Source: Trichlorobacter thiogenes (lineage in GTDB: Bacteria > Desulfobacterota > Desulfuromonadia > Geobacterales > Pseudopelobacteraceae). From it: a DNA stretch of 64,000 nucleotides. A program made the translations under genes and the position numbers. Positions 26,120 to 35,244 of this stretch are shown here, piece after piece. The notes under the pieces were generated by a model. That model worked only from the letters and a program-made list of their open reading frames with translations. It did no database searches and was not told where the DNA came from. The DNA lies in the NCBI RefSeq assembly GCF_900167465.1, contig NZ_FUWR01000015.1, positions 25,254 to 89,253 on the forward strand, given 5' to 3'. The stretch's first letter is position 1, and each line of letters begins with the position of its first letter.

Positions 26120-26713
26120 ATGTCATCAATACTGGTTGAATTAACCGCTAACATTGTATCTTCACACGCTGCAACAGTTGAAATGAGTTCTGATGAACTA
26201 TTACAAGAGATTCAAAAAGTCTATGCAGCGTTAAAAAATCTTGATTCTGATATAGCTGCCGGTGAAGAAGCTGTTGTTAAAGAAGCTGCTCCGGCCATCT
26301 CTCCCAAAAAATCAATTCAAAAAGATCAGATCATCTGTCTGATCTGTGGTAAAGGCGGTTTTAAGACCCTTTCCCGCCACCTGAAGCAGGCCCATGGACT
26401 GAAGGCCAGCGAATATCGTAAACAGTTTGGCATTGCCAGCGGCACCCCTCTGGCTGCTAAAAACTACTCGGAAGCCAGACGTCAGTCGGCTATCGACAAC
26501 AACCTTGGTGAAAAGCTGGCAAAAGGTCGGGCAACCCGCATGGCTAATCTGGAAGCAAAGAAAGCGGTACCGGAAAAGGCACCAAAGGCGGCTCCGGTAA
26601 AGGCTCAAAAGCCAGTGACGCCAAAAGTTCCAAAGGCGGCTCCGGCAAAAGCTCCTAAAGCTCCTGCTGCAAAAGCTCCAAAGGCTGCAGCTCCCCGCGC
26701 TAAGAAGAAATAA
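26120..26713 (+). CDS. MucR/Ros-family regulator with Lys/Ala/Pro tail
   Basis: A protein of 197 residues. The middle carries a zinc-finger Ros/MucR domain (CLICGKGGFKTLSRHLKQAHG, then the EYRKQFG motif). The last 60 or so residues are a repetitive KAPKAAP/KAPKVPK tail resembling histone H1 or other DNA-condensing tails. MucR proteins bind AT-rich DNA and act as gene silencers. It stands alone with its own terminator. The tail is unusual and could add nonspecific DNA binding. Confidence 0.85.
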   Translation: MSSILVELTANIVSSHAATVEMSSDELLQEIQKVYAALKNLDSDIAAGEEAVVKEAAPAISPKKSIQKDQIICLICGKGGFKTLSRHLKQAHGLKASEYRKQFGIASGTPLAAKNYSEARRQSAIDNNLGEKLAKGRATRMANLEAKKAVPEKAPKAAPVKAQKPVTPKVPKAAPAKAPKAPAAKAPKAAAPRAKKK

Positions 26714-26734
26714 CCCAATCTGCTCCATTGACCC

Positions 26735-26767
26735 AAAGCCGCCGCTGAAAAGCAGGCGGCTTTTTTT
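26735..26767 (+). terminator. Terminator after the MucR-like gene
   Basis: GCCGCC(GCT)GAAA(AGC)A GGCGGC with one bulge, followed by seven T. The T-run overlaps the stop codon of rsmA on the other strand. Confidence 0.85.
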
Positions 26768-27581
26768 ATAGCCCAAGCAGCATCGAAAGGGTTCGTGACA
26801 ACAGGGCAAACTCTTCAATAGCAAGGGTCTCACCGCGGCGCTTGCCATCAATGGAGCAGGACAACAGCACCCGTTCAAGCTGCTCCGGCTCTGCAAGACC
26901 ACCACTTTTAAGACAGTTCCAGAGTGTCTTGCGCCGCATGCCAAAGGCTGCCTTTACCAGCCGATCAAACAGAGCCTGATTCCCCACCTCAACCCGTGAA
27001 GCAGCCAGTGGTGTCAGACTGATCACCACAGAATCCACCTTGGGTGGCGGAAAGAAACAGCCGGGCGGCACCAGAAACTCCCGCTTTACCTCAAACCACT
27101 GGCGGAACAGCACCGTCAGAATGCCATAATCGCTGCAGTCCGGCTGCGCTGCCAGACGCTCACCCACCTCTTTCTGCAGCATGACCACCAGTCGGGAAAA
27201 ACGCTGACGTTCTTCAAGAAACCTGAACAGCACCGGGGTTGAGATATTGTACGGCAGGTTAGCCACCACCTTGCAGGTGTGACTGCCCAGCAGTTGTTCA
27301 AAATCAACCTTCAGAATATCCTGCTCATGGATCATCACCTGCTGTTGTCCTGCAAAGCGCTCACGCAGCAACGCAGCCAGATCACGATCAAACTCCACTG
27401 CCACCAGATGCCCGGCTTGTGCAGCCAGCAGTTCTGTTAATGCCCCCCTGCCCGGCCCAACCTCAAGCACATGGTCAGTTGGCTGCAGATGCGCTGCAGT
27501 CAGGATCTTTCTGATAATGTTATGGTCACTAAGAAAGTTTTGGCCCAGGGACTTGCGGGGACGTGGAAAAGACTGGTTCAT
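26766..27581 (-). CDS. rsmA: 16S rRNA (A1518/A1519) dimethyltransferase
   Basis: From the ATG at 27581, which overlaps the tsaD stop as ATGA, the protein has 271 residues. SAM-binding EVGPGRGALTELL, the catalytic NLPYNIS and FFPPPKVDS identify KsgA/RsmA, which dimethylates two adenines near the 3' end of 16S rRNA. A longer frame to 27596 adds five residues without a ribosome site. The tsaD-rsmA overlap implies translational coupling. Confidence 0.94.
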   Translation of the reverse strand: MNQSFPRPRKSLGQNFLSDHNIIRKILTAAHLQPTDHVLEVGPGRGALTELLAAQAGHLVAVEFDRDLAALLRERFAGQQQVMIHEQDILKVDFEQLLGSHTCKVVANLPYNISTPVLFRFLEERQRFSRLVVMLQKEVGERLAAQPDCSDYGILTVLFRQWFEVKREFLVPPGCFFPPPKVDSVVISLTPLAASRVEVGNQALFDRLVKAAFGMRRKTLWNCLKSGGLAEPEQLERVLLSCSIDGKRRGETLAIEEFALLSRTLSMLLGL

Positions 27582-28606
27582 GGCAGTTGCTCCCAACGTG
27601 CCACCTGATCAAGGGGCCAGGTGGCAATTGCATCCATGGCAAGGTCATCCAGACACCCGGCTGTGAGGTAGGCATCACCGGCCACAGCCAGCATGGCAGC
27701 ATTGTCACCGCACAACACAGGCGGGGGGATCTGCAGCTCAATCTTGAGGCGGGTTGCCAGCTGCTGCATGGCATGGCGCAGACCACTGTTACAGGCCACA
27801 CCACCGCCCACCACCAGGCGCTGCAGCCCTTCCTGCTTCAAGGCTGCCTCGGTCTTTTTTACCAGCACCTCACAGACTGCAGCCTGAAACGAGGCGCAGA
27901 GATCATGCAGCTCTGCACCTTCAGGAGTATGAGATTGTTTCTTCAAGTGAGTCAGCACAGCTGTTTTAAGTCCGCTAAAGCTGAAATTAAGGGTTTTATC
28001 ATGCAGCAGCGGACGGGGAAACTTTACTGCTGTCGGGCTGCCTTGTTGTGCCAGCTTGTCAATCAAGGCGCCCCCTGGATAACCAAGCCCCAGCAGGGTT
28101 GCGGTCTTGTCATAGGCCTCACCAACCGCATCATCAATGGTGCGTCCCAGAATACGATAGCGGCCAATACCGTCCACCCGATAGAGATGAGTATGGCCAC
28201 CGGAAACCACCAGGGCCAAAAAGGGAAACAGTACCGGCTGTTCCAGAAAACCGGCCAGCAGGTGACCTTCAATATGATGTACTCCCACCAGCGGAATCCT
28301 GCAGGCCAGGGCCAGAGATTTAGCCATTGAGACACCCACCAGCAAGGCCCCCAACAGGCCAGGGCCACGGGTTACCGCAATCCCTTCAATCTCTGCCAGC
28401 ATAACGCCAGCCTCATCCAGGGCCTGCCGGACAACCGGTGTAATCATCTCCAGATGCTTACGGGAGGCGATCTCAGGCACCACACCGCCATACTCGGCAT
28501 GGGTTGCCACCTGGGAGGAGATCACGCTGGACAGGACCAAACGGCCGTCGCGAACTACTGCGGCGGCCGTTTCATCACAGGATGTTTCAATGGTAAGAAT
28601 CAGCAT
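27578..28606 (-). CDS. tsaD: tRNA threonylcarbamoyladenosine biosynthesis protein TsaD
   Basis: A 342-residue ASKHA-fold ATPase: TIETSCDETAAAVV at the N-terminus, HIEGHLLAGFLE with metal-binding histidines, LVVSGGHTHL, and GGVACNSGLR. It transfers the threonylcarbamoyl group to A37 of ANN-decoding tRNAs. The gene overlaps rsmA by ATGA, and shares one base at 28606 with the stop region of the PhoH-like gene upstream. Confidence 0.95.
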   Translation of the reverse strand: MLILTIETSCDETAAAVVRDGRLVLSSVISSQVATHAEYGGVVPEIASRKHLEMITPVVRQALDEAGVMLAEIEGIAVTRGPGLLGALLVGVSMAKSLALACRIPLVGVHHIEGHLLAGFLEQPVLFPFLALVVSGGHTHLYRVDGIGRYRILGRTIDDAVGEAYDKTATLLGLGYPGGALIDKLAQQGSPTAVKFPRPLLHDKTLNFSFSGLKTAVLTHLKKQSHTPEGAELHDLCASFQAAVCEVLVKKTEAALKQEGLQRLVVGGGVACNSGLRHAMQQLATRLKIELQIPPPVLCGDNAAMLAVAGDAYLTAGCLDDLAMDAIATWPLDQVARWEQLP

Positions 28607-29925
28607 TAGAGGAGGTTGGCCGCCAGCTCTGCCAGCTCAGACCGCTCACCGCGGGTAAGCGTTACGTGGGCTGAGATCCGCTCGTTCTTGAACCGCTCCA
28701 CCAGATAGGACAGACCGTTACTGGAGGAGTCCACATAGGGATTGTCAATCTGGTACGGGTCACCGGTCAGGACGATCTTGGTCCCCTCCCCTGCCCGGGT
28801 CACAATGGTCTTGATCTCATGGGGGGTCAGGTTCTGGGCCTCATCCACAATCAGGTACTGGTTGGGGATGGAACGGCCACGGATGTAGGTCAACGGTTCA
28901 ATATCCAGCAGCCCCATGGCCATCAATTCCTTGTAGCCTTTGTTGCTGTGACGTTTATCGGTCTCATGTCCTGAAATCAGCAGTTCAACGTTGTCAAAGA
29001 TCGGCTGCATCCAGGGGGTCAGTTTTTCCTCAATATCACCGGGCAGAAAACCCAGATCCTTGCCCATCGGAAAGACCGGACGGGAGACCAGCAGGCGGTT
29101 GTAGACATTCTCCTCTGCCACCTTTTGCAGGCCTGCTGCAATGGCCATCAGGGTCTTACCGGTACCGGCCTTACCCACCAGACTGACTAGTTTAACGTTG
29201 TCATCCACCAGGGCATCCAGGGCAAACTGCTGTTCACGGTTACGGGCATGGATGCTCCAGACCCCTTCCTTGGGCACCTTGCGTACCGGCACTACCTTAC
29301 CGGTGGCTGCATCAAAACGACTAAGTGCAGTATGGGATGGATTACTGGTGTCGATCAGGGTGGCATACTCATTGGGCAGCAGCCCTTCAGGAGCCTCAAG
29401 CCAGCCCTGACCATAGAAACGATCTATTGAATCAGGCCCCATATCAATAGTGCGGGCCCCGGCATACAGTTCCTGAATATCAACCTTGTCAGACTCGTAA
29501 TCCTCTGCCACCAGGCCGATGGCATCGGCCTTGATCCGCAGGTTGGTATCCTTGGTAACAAAGATAACAGTCTCATCGGGAAAACGCTCATGGGTCACCT
29601 GGGCCACTGCCAGAATCCGGTTATCGCCCTTGTCATCCCGCAGATCCTTGGGCATCCGGTTCAGGGCCTGTTCTTCACACAGTTCCACCCGCAGAATGCC
29701 GCCACCGGGCAGACTGACGCCGCTGGAAAGCGACCCCTTTTCACGTAGCATATCCAGAACCCGCGAAATAGAGCGGGCATTACGACCAGTTTCATTCATA
29801 TCTTTTTTGAAGCGATCAATCTCTTCAATCACCGTAATCGGTATGATGATGGTGTTATCTTCAAACTTAAACAGGGCCTGTGGGTCGTGGAGCAGTACGT
29901 TGGTGTCCAGCACAAAAAATTTCAT
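28606..29925 (-). CDS. PIN domain-PhoH fusion ATPase
   Basis: A protein of 439 residues: N-terminal PIN nuclease domain (VLDTNVLLHDP, with acidic residues DKGDNRILAVA), a middle linker, and a C-terminal PhoH-like ATPase with Walker A GKAGTGKT and Walker B LIVDEAQNLTPHEIKTI, GDPYQID. This PhoH2/YlaK form has been proposed to be an RNA helicase-nuclease. It sits in a run of overlapping genes that also carries the cysteine desulfurase (ATGA overlap at 29922). Confidence 0.9.
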   Translation of the reverse strand: MKFFVLDTNVLLHDPQALFKFEDNTIIIPITVIEEIDRFKKDMNETGRNARSISRVLDMLREKGSLSSGVSLPGGGILRVELCEEQALNRMPKDLRDDKGDNRILAVAQVTHERFPDETVIFVTKDTNLRIKADAIGLVAEDYESDKVDIQELYAGARTIDMGPDSIDRFYGQGWLEAPEGLLPNEYATLIDTSNPSHTALSRFDAATGKVVPVRKVPKEGVWSIHARNREQQFALDALVDDNVKLVSLVGKAGTGKTLMAIAAGLQKVAEENVYNRLLVSRPVFPMGKDLGFLPGDIEEKLTPWMQPIFDNVELLISGHETDKRHSNKGYKELMAMGLLDIEPLTYIRGRSIPNQYLIVDEAQNLTPHEIKTIVTRAGEGTKIVLTGDPYQIDNPYVDSSSNGLSYLVERFKNERISAHVTLTRGERSELAELAANLL

Positions 29926-31073
29926 GGATGACCTTTCTGGGTAATGGAGATCAGAGCATCACAGCACGTTTCAACATCAGCAAGGGTATTAAACCAGCCC
30001 GGGCTTATACGCAGGGTTCCGGTTGGGTAACTTCCAATGGTACGGTGGGCACGGGGGGCGCAGTGCAGACCTGCCCGAACCGCAATACCATACTCACGGT
30101 CAAGGTAAAAGGCCAAAATTGAGGGGTCCCACCCTTCGATGGCCAGGGAAACCACGCCGGATCGCTGTTCGGGGGTTACCGGTCCAAACAGCCTGCAACC
30201 AGCCATCCCTTCCAGCCGTTGCCGGGCATGTTCAGCCAATTGCTGTTCATGCTGTCCGATCCTGGCAATACCGGTTTCAAGCAGAAAGGACAGCCCGGCC
30301 CCCAAACCGGCAATACCGGACAGGTTATGGGTGCCAGCCTCAAACCCTTCAGGAAAGGTATCAGGCTGATGGTCCTGATCTGAGCTGCTGCCGGTTCCTC
30401 CGGCTATGATCGGTTTTAATGGCACTCCGGGAGCAACCGCCAGAAAACCGGTACCCTGTGGTCCCATCAGCCCCTTGTGGCCGGGGGCTGCCAGCAGATC
30501 AATCCCCAGTGCCTGCATATCAAGGGGGAGAGTCCCGGCAGACTGTGCTGCATCAAGCAGCATCAGGACACCAGCCGCTTGGGCAATACCTGCTATCTGC
30601 CGGATATCCTGAATCCCGCCGGTGACATTGGAAACATGGGCCACGGCAATCATCCTGGTGTTTTTACGCAACGCCTGCCTGATCTGATCAGGATCAACCA
30701 GCCCCTGTGAATCAGCAGGCACCACTGTCAGCTCAACACCTGTTTTTTCAAGCATGAACAGCGGCCGCAAAAGGGAATTATGCTCCATGGAACTGGTAAT
30801 TACATGATCCCCCGGCTGCAGGGTTCCCATGGTGGCCAGATTCAGGGCCATGGTGGCATTGCTGGTAAAGACGATCCGGGATGAATCAGCACAATTAACA
30901 AGCTGTGCAGCAGCCTCACGGGTATCCAACATCACACGGGAGGCATCCAGTGCCCGGCCATAGCCGCCTCTGCCGGGTGACCCGCCAATCTGCTGCATCG
31001 CCTGCAGGGCTGCCTGATAAACCTGGTCTGGTTTGGGAAAACTGGTGGCTGCGTTATCAAGATAGATGGACAT
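29922..31073 (-). CDS. Cysteine desulfurase-like class V aminotransferase
   Basis: A protein of 383 residues starting IYLDNAATSFPKP. The PLP lysine is in APGHKGLMGPQGTGFL, the catalytic cysteine in RAGLHCAP with the class-specific RTIGSYPTGTLRIS. It is of the shorter SufS/Csd-like type seen in anaerobes. It probably delivers sulfur from cysteine for Fe-S clusters or thiolation; its specific acceptor is not given by the neighbourhood. Confidence 0.85.
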   Translation of the reverse strand: MSIYLDNAATSFPKPDQVYQAALQAMQQIGGSPGRGGYGRALDASRVMLDTREAAAQLVNCADSSRIVFTSNATMALNLATMGTLQPGDHVITSSMEHNSLLRPLFMLEKTGVELTVVPADSQGLVDPDQIRQALRKNTRMIAVAHVSNVTGGIQDIRQIAGIAQAAGVLMLLDAAQSAGTLPLDMQALGIDLLAAPGHKGLMGPQGTGFLAVAPGVPLKPIIAGGTGSSSDQDHQPDTFPEGFEAGTHNLSGIAGLGAGLSFLLETGIARIGQHEQQLAEHARQRLEGMAGCRLFGPVTPEQRSGVVSLAIEGWDPSILAFYLDREYGIAVRAGLHCAPRAHRTIGSYPTGTLRISPGWFNTLADVETCCDALISITQKGHP

Positions 31074-31088
31074 AAATATAAAAACGGA

Positions 31089-32450
31089 CTAGGGCGCCGT
31101 GACCGGACGTTCTTTCAAAAAAGGAGCAAACAGAATTAACGCAGTATCATTCTTCCGTTCTGGATCATGAATACCGGCCAGTATCTGCTTTTCATCAGCA
31201 CTGCCCCACCAGTTAAGCAGCGCAGCAAAAGGTTCACTGCCACGATTCTGCAGATTGCCTGCCCTGTTATCACTGAAAACAGAGCCGACAACACTGCCCC
31301 GTGCGTTTTCCAGCAGAATACCAACACCGCTGTTCTGAATGAATGATGAATTGCTAATTCTGACCCGCACCCCCACCAGTTCAGCACCGCTTTCACGGTT
31401 TTGGGAGAAACGGCAGAGAAACAGCTGGCCATCGCCACCGGTTAACCTGAGTCCGCTCCGGTTCTCCACGAACTGGCTGCTGGTCAGGCGGAAACGGCAC
31501 TGGTCTGCCGCAACCCCTTCCTGAGAATTATTCAGTACCTTGACACTGGATAACGTAAACGAGGAGCGCTGCGCATCTATTCCCTGGCGGTTCTCTTGCA
31601 GCGTACTGTCACGCAGATCAAGTTCGCTGTCAGCGAGCCTACCCCCCCTGTCACAACGGCTGATGCTGCAGCCCTGCAAGCCGGCTTCTGAATCATACAG
31701 GGCAATACCGGTCCGGGATTTCGTCACCATCACACCGCGCCCGCTAAAACGTGAAAAATGGGCCTCAATACCGGTCTGGGCTCCTTCAATACGACAATGG
31801 TCAAAGCTGTTCTTCTTCTCACTGTTTAACAGCACCACACCACCCCAGTCACCGGCAAGGGGCTGGTTCAAGGCAGGTGCAAACAGAATCGGTTGCTGCA
31901 GCGTACCGTTGGCAACAATCCGCCCCTGTACCACCAGGCGAGAAAGCTCTGCAGAGCCGGGAGCAGAAGCGAACAGAATCCGGGTACCGGGATCAATCCG
32001 CAAGGTTGCCTGAGGAGCAACCACCAGCGCCCCTTTGATCAAGACGGTGCCACGCAGCACCATATCTTCAGCAACCGTCTTATTGACCAGCACAGTACCG
32101 GCCTTATCAATCACAGCCCGGGCCGGTTTTGATTGACTCGTTGCTGGAACATCCACCTGATTTCTGATTGCCAGAGGATCGGTATGCAGTGATGTCTCAG
32201 TTGGCAGCAGACGGCTGTCAAGGGGGCTCTGGGGGTTTTTCTGCGGCACCGGCTGCTCAGATCCCTGCTGCAGCGGCTTTGCTGCTGGCGGTGGCGGCTG
32301 AGGAACCGTCATGGAAACCGTTACGGTCTGTCCCTTTAACGGAGCGTCCTGGGCATGAAACAGCTGTTGACAGCCGGCCTGAGTCAGAATCAGGCAGCCA
32401 AGAAGCAGGCAGCGGGCCGTAAAAGCGGGGGAAAATCGAATATTTTTCAC
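31089..32450 (-). CDS. Right-handed beta-helix lipoprotein
   Basis: From the GTG at 32450 the protein has 453 residues with a clean signal peptide ending in a lipobox (LTQAGC); an ATG 57 bp upstream (32507) gives a longer, less suitable N-terminus. After a Pro/Gln-rich linker come repeats of about 22 residues (for example LQGCSISRCDRGG, DSTLQENRQGIDAQR, VKVLNNSQEGVAADQ, SQFVENRSGLRLT) typical of parallel beta-helix repeats. The role is unknown; such lipoproteins are often surface or periplasmic carbohydrate-binding proteins. It is 15 bp from the desulfurase stop. Confidence 0.75.
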   Translation of the reverse strand: MKNIRFSPAFTARCLLLGCLILTQAGCQQLFHAQDAPLKGQTVTVSMTVPQPPPPAAKPLQQGSEQPVPQKNPQSPLDSRLLPTETSLHTDPLAIRNQVDVPATSQSKPARAVIDKAGTVLVNKTVAEDMVLRGTVLIKGALVVAPQATLRIDPGTRILFASAPGSAELSRLVVQGRIVANGTLQQPILFAPALNQPLAGDWGGVVLLNSEKKNSFDHCRIEGAQTGIEAHFSRFSGRGVMVTKSRTGIALYDSEAGLQGCSISRCDRGGRLADSELDLRDSTLQENRQGIDAQRSSFTLSSVKVLNNSQEGVAADQCRFRLTSSQFVENRSGLRLTGGDGQLFLCRFSQNRESGAELVGVRVRISNSSFIQNSGVGILLENARGSVVGSVFSDNRAGNLQNRGSEPFAALLNWWGSADEKQILAGIHDPERKNDTALILFAPFLKERPVTAP

Positions 32451-32597
32451 GAAGGGTATCCTGATCAAACAAACATTCAAATTACTGAATATACAGATAA
32501 AGTTCATAGCACAGTATCCAACGGGAGTAAATTTTTAAAAAGCTTCCTGTAATCAAAAACTTCGCCTATCACGCCCAACATATCTTAACATTTGCTG

Positions 32598-32651
32598 TTG
32601 ACAGCACATACATGTTGTGGTTCTATCCACCGGCAAGCACAAAATGTTGTG
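32598..32651 (+). promoter_or_regulatory. nrdJ promoter with tandem NrdR boxes
   Basis: TTGACA (32598-32603) is a strong -35 hexamer, with a weak TTCTAT (32621-32626) 17 bp further. Two NrdR-type sequences lie 32 bp apart: 32606-32619 (ACATACATGTTGTG) fills the spacer, and 32638-32651 (CACAAAATGTTGTG), a CACAA/TTGTG palindrome, matches 12 of 14 positions of the published NrdR consensus. Binding would block the polymerase. Confidence 0.65.
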
Positions 32652-32745
32652 ATCCACCCGTAGCAACCAGCATCATCTTTCATCAGCACTTCCCTGTACC
32701 ACGTTATAAAGCATATAGGAACCATCTGACAAGGAGAACACAACC

Positions 32746-34983
32746 ATGTCCGCACAAGCGTCCACTGCCGGTCAACCTGCGCTCACCCCCAACGCCCTTA
32801 CGGTCCTCGAAAAACGTTACCTCAAACGGGATACCAGCGGAAAACCGCTTGAGACCCCTTCTGATATGTTCCGCAGGGTCGCAGAGACCATTGCCGAGCC
32901 TGATAAGAAGTTTGACAAAAAGGCTGATGTCAAAAAGCTTGCTGACCGTTTCTATGAGATGATTGTCAGCTTTGATTTCCTGCCCAACTCCCCCACCCTG
33001 ATGAACGCAGGCCGTGAACTGGGGCAGCTTTCCGCCTGTTTTGTGCTTCCGGTGGGCGACTCCATTGAAGAGATCTTTGATGCGGTCAAGTTCACTGCCA
33101 TGATCCACAAATCAGGCGGCGGCACCGGCTTCTCCTTCTCCCGTCTGCGTCCGGCCAACGATCTGGTCAAGACCACCACCGGCGTCTCCAGCGGCCCGAT
33201 CTCCTTTATGCGGGTCTTTGATACCGCAACTGAGACCATCAAACAGGGCGGCACCCGTCGTGGCGCCAACATGGGTATCCTGCGGGTTGATCACCCCAAC
33301 ATCATGGATTTTATCATGTGCAAGGCTGATCAGAAGCTGTTCAACAACTTCAACATATCGGTCGGTCTAACCGAGAAGTTCATGGAGGCGGTTGAACAGG
33401 ATGAAGAATACGACCTGCTCAACCCCCGCGATAAGACAAAAATGGGCTCCCTGAATGCCCGCAAGGTGTTCCAGCGGATCGTCAATCAGGCCTGGGAAAA
33501 CGGCGAGCCGGGCATCATCTTCCTGGATCGTCTGAACCGTGACAACCCGACCCCCCATGTCGGCGAGATCGAATCAACCAACCCCTGTGGCGAGCAGCCG
33601 CTGCTGCCCTATGAATCCTGCAACCTGGGTTCCATCAACCTGGGGCGTTTTGTCAGCGAAGGAGCCATTGACTGGAGCCGCCTGAAAGGGGTTATCCATG
33701 ACTCGGTTCATTTCCTGGATAACGTGATCGAGGCCAACAAATACCCGCTGCAGCAGATCCACGACATGACCCACTCAAACCGCAAGATCGGCCTGGGGGT
33801 CATGGGCTGGGCAGATATGCTGATCCTGCTGGGTGTACCGTACAATTCAGACGAAGCGGTAAAACTGGGCAAGAAGGTTATGCAGTTTATCAACGATGAA
33901 GGCCACGCTGCCTCCCGTGATCTGGGCCAGAAGCGTGGTTCATTCCCCAACTTCATCGGTTCAACCTTTGATAAAAAAGGTGCCCTGCCGCAACGGAACG
34001 CCACGGTCACCACCATCGCCCCCACCGGCACCATCTCCATGATCGCCAACGCCTCTTCCGGCGTAGAGCCGCTCTTTGCCATCTCCTATGTCAAGAATGT
34101 CATGGACGGCACCAAGCTGGTGGAGGTAAACCCCACCTTTGAACAGCTGGCCAAAGAGCGCGGTTTCTATTCCGCAGAGCTGATGGAGAAGATTGCAGAA
34201 CATGGCACCGTACATGATCTGGATGAGGTTCCTGCCGACGTCCGACGGGTCTTTGTTACTGCCCACGACATCACCCCGGAAGACCATATCCAGATGCAGG
34301 CCGCCTTCCAGTACCACACGGACAACGCCGTATCCAAGACCGTTAACTTCCCCAATACCGCCACCATTGAAGATGTTGAAAACGTCTACATGCTGGCCTA
34401 CAAAACCGGCTGCAAAGGGGTCACCATTTACCGCGACGGTTCCCGCGATGAGCAGGTTCTCTCCACCACCAAGAAAGAAGAAAAAGCCGTTGTTTCGTCA
34501 CTGGCAATGGAAGACGACAAACATGCCATCAAGCGTGAGCGTCCCAAGGCCCTTAAAGGCTGGACCTACCAGATGCAGACCGGCTGCGGACCGCTCTACA
34601 TCACCGTCAACGAAGACAAGAACGGCCTGTTTGAGCTGTTCACCACCATGGGCAAAGCCGGTGGTTGCGCGGCATCCCAGGCAGAGGCGATCGGACGGAT
34701 GGTCTCACTGGCATGGCGCAGCGGCATCCAGGCCCGCCAGGTCATCAAGCAGCTACTGGGCATCTCCTGCCACTGCCCTTCCGGCTATGGCGAAAACCGT
34801 GTCCTCTCCTGCGCCGACGCCGTGGCCAAGGCAATTCAGGCCCACATGCTTGAAAACGGCTACGACCTGAACGCAGAAGCAGCCCAGCATGAGCGTGGTG
34901 CCTGCCCTGAGTGCGGCGGCATTGTTGAACACGAAGGCGGCTGCATGGTCTGCCATGTCTGCGGCTACTCTGAGTGCGCATAA
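32746..34983 (+). CDS. nrdJ: Adenosylcobalamin-dependent ribonucleotide reductase (class II)
   Basis: A protein of 745 residues reducing ribonucleotides to deoxyribonucleotides with a B12-derived radical. Active-site regions include LSACFVLPVGDS, NPCGEQPLLPYESCNLGSINL, GVTIYRDGSR, and a Cys-rich C-terminus (CPECGGIV...CHVCGYSEC), the redox-active/zinc tail. Class II enzymes work with or without oxygen, fitting an anaerobe. The start follows AAGGAG. A cobalamin riboswitch is not seen upstream; NrdR boxes are. Confidence 0.94.
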   Translation: MSAQASTAGQPALTPNALTVLEKRYLKRDTSGKPLETPSDMFRRVAETIAEPDKKFDKKADVKKLADRFYEMIVSFDFLPNSPTLMNAGRELGQLSACFVLPVGDSIEEIFDAVKFTAMIHKSGGGTGFSFSRLRPANDLVKTTTGVSSGPISFMRVFDTATETIKQGGTRRGANMGILRVDHPNIMDFIMCKADQKLFNNFNISVGLTEKFMEAVEQDEEYDLLNPRDKTKMGSLNARKVFQRIVNQAWENGEPGIIFLDRLNRDNPTPHVGEIESTNPCGEQPLLPYESCNLGSINLGRFVSEGAIDWSRLKGVIHDSVHFLDNVIEANKYPLQQIHDMTHSNRKIGLGVMGWADMLILLGVPYNSDEAVKLGKKVMQFINDEGHAASRDLGQKRGSFPNFIGSTFDKKGALPQRNATVTTIAPTGTISMIANASSGVEPLFAISYVKNVMDGTKLVEVNPTFEQLAKERGFYSAELMEKIAEHGTVHDLDEVPADVRRVFVTAHDITPEDHIQMQAAFQYHTDNAVSKTVNFPNTATIEDVENVYMLAYKTGCKGVTIYRDGSRDEQVLSTTKKEEKAVVSSLAMEDDKHAIKRERPKALKGWTYQMQTGCGPLYITVNEDKNGLFELFTTMGKAGGCAASQAEAIGRMVSLAWRSGIQARQVIKQLLGISCHCPSGYGENRVLSCADAVAKAIQAHMLENGYDLNAEAAQHERGACPECGGIVEHEGGCMVCHVCGYSECA

Positions 34984-35002
34984 GCTAAAGGTTGACAAAG
35001 AA

Positions 35003-35028
35003 GAGGCCCTTTAGCTATAAAGGGCCTC
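35003..35028 (+). terminator. Hairpin after nrdJ
   Basis: A perfect 11-bp stem GAGGCCCTTTA/TAAAGGGCCTC around GCTA, with no T-run after it, between nrdJ and the tRNA gene. It could be a weak terminator or an RNA processing site. Confidence 0.5.
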
Positions 35029-35034
35029 CATTGA

Positions 35035-35109
<75 letters not shown>

Positions 35110-35117
35110 GTCAATTC

Positions 35118-35149
35118 AAGGGTTTATGCACACAGCATAAACCCTTTTT
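35118..35149 (+). terminator. Terminator after tRNA-Gly
   Basis: AAGGGTTTATGC/GCATAAACCCTT, 12 bp perfect, 5-base loop, followed by TTT. Confidence 0.85.
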
Positions 35150-35244
35150 GTTTATCATGGGAACATTCATGGGAACAAACGGCGTATCATCTCCACAGGA
35201 ACACCCAATAAAGTCTTCCTTTGCACACAAAACCGGAGTCACGT

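Noticed and set aside
32508..32745. Possible cobalamin riboswitch before nrdJ
   Set aside because: No conserved riboswitch core seen; the structure here is the tandem NrdR-box promoter.
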